DNA from: DATMTS01 sp035564555
Lineage (GTDB): Bacteria; Actinomycetota; Actinomycetes; Actinomycetales; Microbacteriaceae
DNA: 8,366 nt
Assembly (NCBI GenBank): GCA_035564555.1
Contig: DATMTS010000058.1
Location: 1 to 8,366, forward strand
Reading direction: 5' to 3'
The notes below the pieces were generated by a model. It worked only from the letters and a program-made list of their open reading frames with translations, did not search any database and was not told the origin of the DNA. Positions 4,699 through 8,366 of the stretch are shown piece after piece (position 1 is the stretch's first letter; every line of letters starts with the position of its first letter). A program made the translations under genes and the position numbers.

Positions 4699-6999
4699 GT
4701 GGGTACGCGGTCGCGATTGATGCAGGGTTTGGGTGCACTTCTGGGGCTGGTGCTGGCCAGCGCCCTGGCGGCGGTGCTGATCGTCAGCGGCATGACTCCC
4801 GCCCTGGCCGTGACGGGTATGGCGGCCACCAACAGCATCAATCTGTTCAACCAGGTGCCCGATTACCTGCGCATCCAGCCGCTGGACCAGACCACCACGT
4901 TCTACGCGAAATCCCACGGCAAGAACGTGGCGATCGCAACGTTCTACGACCAGAACCGCATCGACGTGGCATGGCAGGACGTGTCGCAGTACGTGAAGGA
5001 TGCCGCGGTCGCCACCGAGGATCCGCGCTTCTACCAGGAAGGCGGCATCGACTTGATCGGCACCATCCGCGGTGCCCTGTCGACGGCGACATCCAACGAT
5101 GTGCAGGGCGGCTCATCCATCACTCAGCAATACGTGAAGAACGTGCGCATTCAGCAGTGCGACGCGAAGTACACGTTGCGGGCGGATGCTCCGAAGAAGC
5201 AGCTCGAGCAGCAGACGGCGGCATTCCAGAAGTGCTACATGGAGGCCTCGGGAGTCACGATCCCGCGCAAGGTCCAGGAGATGCGGTACGCGATCGGCCT
5301 CGACAAGTCGTACAGCAAAGACCAGATCCTGCTCGGCTACCTCAACATCGTGGGTCTGGGCGGCCAGGTCTACGGTGTCGAGGCGGCTGCGCGCTATTAC
5401 TTCGGCACCTCGGCCAAGAACCTGACCCTTCCCCAGGCCGCGACGCTGATCGCGATCGTCAACAACCCCGCCAACCTGCGCATCGACCAGACCAAGGCCG
5501 ACAATCCTGACAACAACGCCTCGAACGGGTACAAGAGCACGCTCGACCGGCGCAATTACGTGCTGAAGCGCATGCTCGCCAATCACAAGATCACGCAGGC
5601 GCAGTACGACGACGCGGTCAAGACCAAGATCGTTCCGAAGATCACACCGTCACCATCCGGCTGCATGAGCGCGAACAAGTACAACGCGGGCTTCTTCTGC
5701 AACTACGTCGAACTGACGATGCTGCAGAACCCGGCATTCGGCAAGACCGCTGATGTGCGTTCGCAGAACTTCCAGCACGGCGGTTTGAACGTCTATACGA
5801 CGCTGAACCTCGACCTGCAGAAGAAGGCGCAAGCAGCGTTGAGCGGATACATCCCCGCATCTCGCGCGGGAGTGAACCTGGGCGCCACGAACGTGTCGAT
5901 GGAAGTGGGCACCGGCCGCATCGTCACGATGGTCGAGAACAAGAAGTTCAACGACAGCGCGAACTCGACCCCCGGAACGACCGCGCTGAACTATGCGACG
6001 GATTACAACTACGGCGGCTCGGGCGGATTCCAGACCGGATCATCGTTCAAAGCGTTCGATCTGATCGCCTGGCTCGAGGCCGGGCACTCGTTCAGCGACG
6101 TGATCAACGCGAACGTGCACTCCTTCCCGGAGTCGGAGTTCGCCTCGTGCCAGCCTCCGGCCGACGTCACCTGGAATGTCGCCAACGATGAGTCGGACGA
6201 GGGCGGTTACATGACCGTGCTGCAGGCGACCGAGGCATCCGTCAACAGCGCGTTCGCGATGATGGGCACCAAGCTCAACATGTGCGACATCTCGAATGCG
6301 GCGAAGGCGCTCGGAGTGCACCCGGCGAACCCGGCGCCGGTCAGCGAGGGCGGGCGCCCGTGGGACATCGTTCCACCGTTCATGATCGGCACGAACTACA
6401 TCGCCCCATTGACGATGGCGCGCGCCTACGCCGGCATCGCCAACGGTGGCAAGATGTGCACCGAGGTCGCAATCGACAAGGTCTTGGATGCCAGCGGCAA
6501 GTCGCTGCCGGTTCCCAAGTCGACCTGCAAGCAGGCTATTCCGAAGAAGGTCGCGGCGAGCGTCACCTGGGGGCTGCAGCACGTGCTCACCGCCGGAACC
6601 GCGGTTGACGCCAACCCGAACGACGGCGTGCCCATCATGGGCAAGACCGGAACGACCGACTACCAAGAGGAGAACTGGCTGGTCACCTCGACCACCAAGG
6701 TCGCGCAGGCGACCTGGGTCGGTAACGTGTTCGGCCACGTCGACTTGCGCTACCTCGACTTCAAGGGGTGGGCGGGCAACGCCGTCAAATTCCCGATCGT
6801 GAAGGCCATCGATACGGCCCTCAACGCCCATTACGGTGGCGGCAACTTCCCGACTCCGGATCACGACATGATCTACGGAAAGTACGTCTACGTGCCGCCG
6901 GCGCCGTCGACTTCGAGCCCGGCGCCGAGCAGTGGCACGAAGAATCCGCCGTCGACGACCACGCCGCCGAAGAAGGGCAATCCCCCGAAGAAGCCCTAG
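4699..6999 (+). CDS. second PonA2-like class A PBP, lacking PASTA domains
   Basis: A 766-residue paralogue of the upstream PBP, alignable from the membrane anchor to the end of the transpeptidase, with long identical runs (for example NVAIATFYDQNR and GGSSITQQYVKN). Order: anchor about 8-38; GT51 with catalytic E107, GGSSITQQ 137-144 and E194 in RKVQE; transpeptidase with nucleophile S448 (SSFK 448-451), SVN 514-516 and KTGT 649-652; then a low-complexity Pro/Ser/Thr/Lys tail (about 733-766) in place of PASTA repeats. Motif I reads EDPRFYQEGGID: the usual His is E114. All eight cysteines (154, 179, 322, 334, 484, 529, 587, 610) match those of the first PBP. The GTG start at 4699 is chosen from the TAGGGT spacing; ATG 4720 would shorten it by 7 residues. 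Its own promoter suggests regulation separate from the first PBP. Transpeptidase activity is likely; glycosyltransferase efficiency is open. Confidence 0.94.
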   Translation: MGTRSRLMQGLGALLGLVLASALAAVLIVSGMTPALAVTGMAATNSINLFNQVPDYLRIQPLDQTTTFYAKSHGKNVAIATFYDQNRIDVAWQDVSQYVKDAAVATEDPRFYQEGGIDLIGTIRGALSTATSNDVQGGSSITQQYVKNVRIQQCDAKYTLRADAPKKQLEQQTAAFQKCYMEASGVTIPRKVQEMRYAIGLDKSYSKDQILLGYLNIVGLGGQVYGVEAAARYYFGTSAKNLTLPQAATLIAIVNNPANLRIDQTKADNPDNNASNGYKSTLDRRNYVLKRMLANHKITQAQYDDAVKTKIVPKITPSPSGCMSANKYNAGFFCNYVELTMLQNPAFGKTADVRSQNFQHGGLNVYTTLNLDLQKKAQAALSGYIPASRAGVNLGATNVSMEVGTGRIVTMVENKKFNDSANSTPGTTALNYATDYNYGGSGGFQTGSSFKAFDLIAWLEAGHSFSDVINANVHSFPESEFASCQPPADVTWNVANDESDEGGYMTVLQATEASVNSAFAMMGTKLNMCDISNAAKALGVHPANPAPVSEGGRPWDIVPPFMIGTNYIAPLTMARAYAGIANGGKMCTEVAIDKVLDASGKSLPVPKSTCKQAIPKKVAASVTWGLQHVLTAGTAVDANPNDGVPIMGKTGTTDYQEENWLVTSTTKVAQATWVGNVFGHVDLRYLDFKGWAGNAVKFPIVKAIDTALNAHYGGGNFPTPDHDMIYGKYVYVPPAPSTSSPAPSSGTKNPPSTTTPPKKGNPPKKP

Positions 7000-7028
7000 C
7001 GCTGTCATTCCAGCCGCCTGGCACCATG

Positions 7029-7034
7029 TATTCT
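7029..7034 (+). promoter_or_regulatory. possible -10 (TATTCT) for the tRNA-Pro gene
   Basis: TATTCT lies in an A/T-rich patch (gtattcttatt) that stands out from the GC-rich surroundings, 23 bp upstream of the mature tRNA 5' end. A start near 7041 would place a short hairpin in the 5' leader. A CTGTCA at 7002-7007 resembles a -35 but is 21 bp away, too far for a standard promoter. Read-through from the PBP gene is possible too, as no terminator is seen. Confidence 0.3.
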
Positions 7035-7040
7035 TATTGA

Positions 7041-7054
7041 GGCCCTCCGGGGCC
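7041..7054 (+). other. short hairpin in the tRNA-Pro 5' leader
   Basis: GGCCC-TCCG-GGGCC is a perfect 5-bp stem with a 4-nt loop, ending 3 nt before the first base of the mature tRNA. There is no T-tract on either strand, so it is not a classical terminator. It probably lies in the pre-tRNA leader and could influence RNase P processing. Confidence 0.4.
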
Positions 7055-7057
7055 AAT

Positions 7058-7134
<77 letters not shown>

Positions 7135-7151
7135 TTCAGTTGGTCGACCCA

Positions 7152-7197
7152 CGAACCGAAGCGTTACTCGAGTTCTGCGAACCGAAGCGTTACTCGA
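7152..7197. repeat. 20-bp exact direct repeat at the end of the monooxygenase gene
   Basis: A 20-base sequence beginning cgaaccgaagcg occurs at 7152-7171 and 7178-7197 with a 26-bp period. The second copy contains the stop codon and last codons of the leftward monooxygenase (SLVE-stop); the first is in the spacer towards the tRNA. A weaker third start, gcgaaccgg, begins at 7201. Flanking TGGTCGA (7141) and TCGACCA (7194) form a 7-bp inverted pair. It looks like a recent tandem duplication of the gene's 3' end; no T-tract makes it a terminator. Confidence 0.7.
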
Positions 7198-8227
7198 CCA
7201 GCGAACCGGCGGGCGCGAAGATCTCGGCGACGATCTCGAGCGACCGGATGCGAGCATCCACCTGAGCGGCTCCGGATGCCACCATCAGCTCGTCGACCCG
7301 GGTCGACTTCAGCAGCGACGCGAGTCGCGCGCGCACCTCCTCGGGAGTCCCGATCGCCTGGCGAGCATTGCGCGCGGCGATGAAGTCCCGCTCCATCCTG
7401 GAGAACTCGTAGCCGAGCGCCTCCTCGATCGACACCGGTTGCGGCTTGAGCCCCTGGCGCATCCGCAGAAAAGAGAGCATCGACGGCAGCGACTGAGCGC
7501 GCACGACCTCCGGATCGGGGTCGCTGATCACATTCACCGCGATCATGGCATGCGGCGCCTCGAGCTGGTCGCTCGGCACGAACCGTGAGCGGTACAGCTC
7601 CAGAGCCGCCTCGGTGCCGTCGCCCGCGAAATGGTGCGCGAACGCGAATGGCAGCCCGAGCGCCCCCGCCACCTGCGCACTGTAGCGGCTGGATCCCAGC
7701 AGCCAGATCTGCGGCGGATCCCCCAGCCCCGGCACCGCGGTGATCGAGCCGAGCGGATCCTCGGGCGCGCGTCCGCCGTAGAAGAAGCCCATCAGGTCGA
7801 GCAGCTGCTGCGGAAAGTCCTCGACGCCGAGACCCTCCTCGCTGCGCCGCAGAGCGGACGCCGTGACCGGGTCGGTGCCCGGGGCACGTCCGATGCCGAG
7901 GTCGATGCGGTCGCCGTACAGCGCACGCAAGGTTCCGAACTGTTCGGCCACGACGAGCGGTGCGTGGTTGGGCAGCATCACTCCCCCGCTTCCGACCCTG
8001 ATGCGCTCGGTTCGCGCGGCGATGCCGGCGATCAGCACCGGCGGGGCGCTGGATGCGATGGCGGGCATCCCGTGATGCTCCGCGACCCAGAACCTGTCGA
8101 AGCCGAGCCGTTCGGCGGCTTGGGCCAGTCGGATGCTGCCGGCCACGGCATCCGTGTTCGTCGCGCCGTGCTCGCGCGAGGCCAGGTCGAGAACGTTCAG
8201 CGGAATGCTGGGAGGGGTTTCGGTCAC
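7190..8227 (-). CDS. LLM-class (luciferase-like) flavin-dependent oxidoreductase
   Basis: A 345-residue protein of the bacterial-luciferase superfamily, in the single-component MsnO8/YhbW-like branch. These are cytoplasmic TIM-barrel enzymes that use reduced flavin and oxygen; the substrate is not predictable. Visible motifs: FWVAEHHGMPAIASSAP (about 46-62), RIRVGSGGVMLPNHAP (75-90), DRIDLGIGRAPG (106-117), IWLLGSS (174-180) and FAFAHHF (194-200). Length is normal. The GTG start at 8227 gives a proper N-terminus (IPLNVLDLA) but has no ribosome-binding site; a TGA in another frame overlaps it as GTGA, which would suit coupling to an upstream gene. It converges on the tRNA-Pro, and its stop lies in a 20-bp direct repeat. 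I see no functional tie to the wall genes. Confidence 0.92.
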   Translation of the reverse strand: MTETPPSIPLNVLDLASREHGATNTDAVAGSIRLAQAAERLGFDRFWVAEHHGMPAIASSAPPVLIAGIAARTERIRVGSGGVMLPNHAPLVVAEQFGTLRALYGDRIDLGIGRAPGTDPVTASALRRSEEGLGVEDFPQQLLDLMGFFYGGRAPEDPLGSITAVPGLGDPPQIWLLGSSRYSAQVAGALGLPFAFAHHFAGDGTEAALELYRSRFVPSDQLEAPHAMIAVNVISDPDPEVVRAQSLPSMLSFLRMRQGLKPQPVSIEEALGYEFSRMERDFIAARNARQAIGTPEEVRARLASLLKSTRVDELMVASGAAQVDARIRSLEIVAEIFAPAGSLVE

Positions 8228-8366
8228 GTCGAAGTCAACCAGTGAGGTGGGCTGCTGATTCCCGTTCGCGACGCTGACGTGTTGCGCCGCGGCGTGGCGC
8301 GTGCGGCGTGCGCGGCAAGCGCGGTGAGCGCGGCAAGCGCGGCAAGCGGGGCGTGCGCCGCGTGCG
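8224..8366 (-). CDS. possible partial CDS (C-terminus of an upstream gene), hypothetical
   Basis: On the minus strand a frame is open from the window edge to TGA at 8226-8224, giving at least 46 residues: an Ala/Leu-rich stretch (LAALAALTALAAHAARA) and a polar end (ISSPPHWLTST). The stop overlaps the GTG of the monooxygenase as GTGA, a common operon arrangement that would explain the absence of a promoter or ribosome site there. Against it: much of the frame is a 9-bp DNA repeat, GC-rich DNA is often open by chance, and several codons end in A or T (about 10 of 46). No homology is recognised. Confidence 0.3.
   Translation of the reverse strand, partial: HAAHAPLAALAALTALAAHAARATPRRNTSASRTGISSPPHWLTST
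8292..8363. repeat. 9-bp tandem repeat (GCGCGGCAA unit)
   Basis: Four adjacent 9-bp units occupy 8310-8345: GCGCGGCAA, GCGCGGTGA, GCGCGGCAA and GCGCGGCAA. Weaker units extend the same period to both sides (from 8292 to 8363). The period is a multiple of three, so a frame across it would repeat a tripeptide: Ala-Ala-Leu on the minus strand. It may be a coding repeat of the partial upstream gene or an intergenic microsatellite. Confidence 0.6.

Noticed and set aside
3319..4917. 532-residue antisense frame across the phosphoesterase and spacer
   Set aside because: It covers parts of two confirmed sense genes and their promoter region, and shows no family motif.
7152..7197. Minimal CRISPR array
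   Set aside because: Only two copies with a 6-bp spacer, one of them within a coding region; no cas genes.

Overview
The window comes from a high-GC actinobacterium, most likely a member of the Microbacteriaceae (Micrococcales). The reasons are GC-rich third codon positions, a tRNA-Pro beginning C1-G72, actinobacterial-type PonA2-like class A penicillin-binding proteins (PBPs), and a strong excess of GGATGC/GCATCC over GGACGC/GCGTCC. From memory, the left half resembles M. tuberculosis Rv3678c (RidA), Rv3678A (small DUF4177-type protein), Rv3682 (PonA2) and Rv3683 (metallophosphoesterase). The genes lying between them in mycobacteria, including whiB4, are absent here. Genus-level placement is inference.

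Layout from left to right. Positions 1-38 are GC-rich repeat-like sequence. A leftward pair follows: a RidA-family protein (39-596) and, upstream of it, a 61-residue DUF4177-type protein (602-787). A 51-bp divergent gap holds what look like overlapping back-to-back promoters. A rightward pair follows: a class A PBP with two PASTA domains (839-3517), whose stop overlaps the start of a membrane-anchored metallophosphoesterase (3517-4506). A 192-bp spacer carries a 14-bp-period repeat and a 7+7 bp inverted repeat. It leads to a second, clearly paralogous class A PBP without PASTA domains (4699-6999). A tRNA-Pro(CGG) gene (7058-7134) follows. A leftward luciferase-like flavin monooxygenase (7190-8227) converges on the tRNA, with a 20-bp direct repeat at the convergence point. 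At the right edge an open leftward frame inside a 9-bp tandem repeat may be the end of an upstream gene overlapping the monooxygenase start (GTGA).

Functionally the core is a cell-envelope locus: two bifunctional peptidoglycan synthases (glycosyltransferase plus transpeptidase) flank a probably extracytoplasmic metal-dependent phosphoesterase. The two PBPs share all eight cysteines, but the second has Glu for the conserved His of glycosyltransferase motif I and a Pro/Lys/Thr tail instead of PASTA domains. Both PBP genes have the arrangement expected of leaderless transcripts (TAnnnT, 6-7 nt, start codon). RidA, the small protein, the tRNA and the monooxygenase have no evident link to the wall genes beyond neighbourhood. 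No mobile element, CRISPR array or phage gene is visible, and no classical hairpin-plus-T-tract terminator was found.
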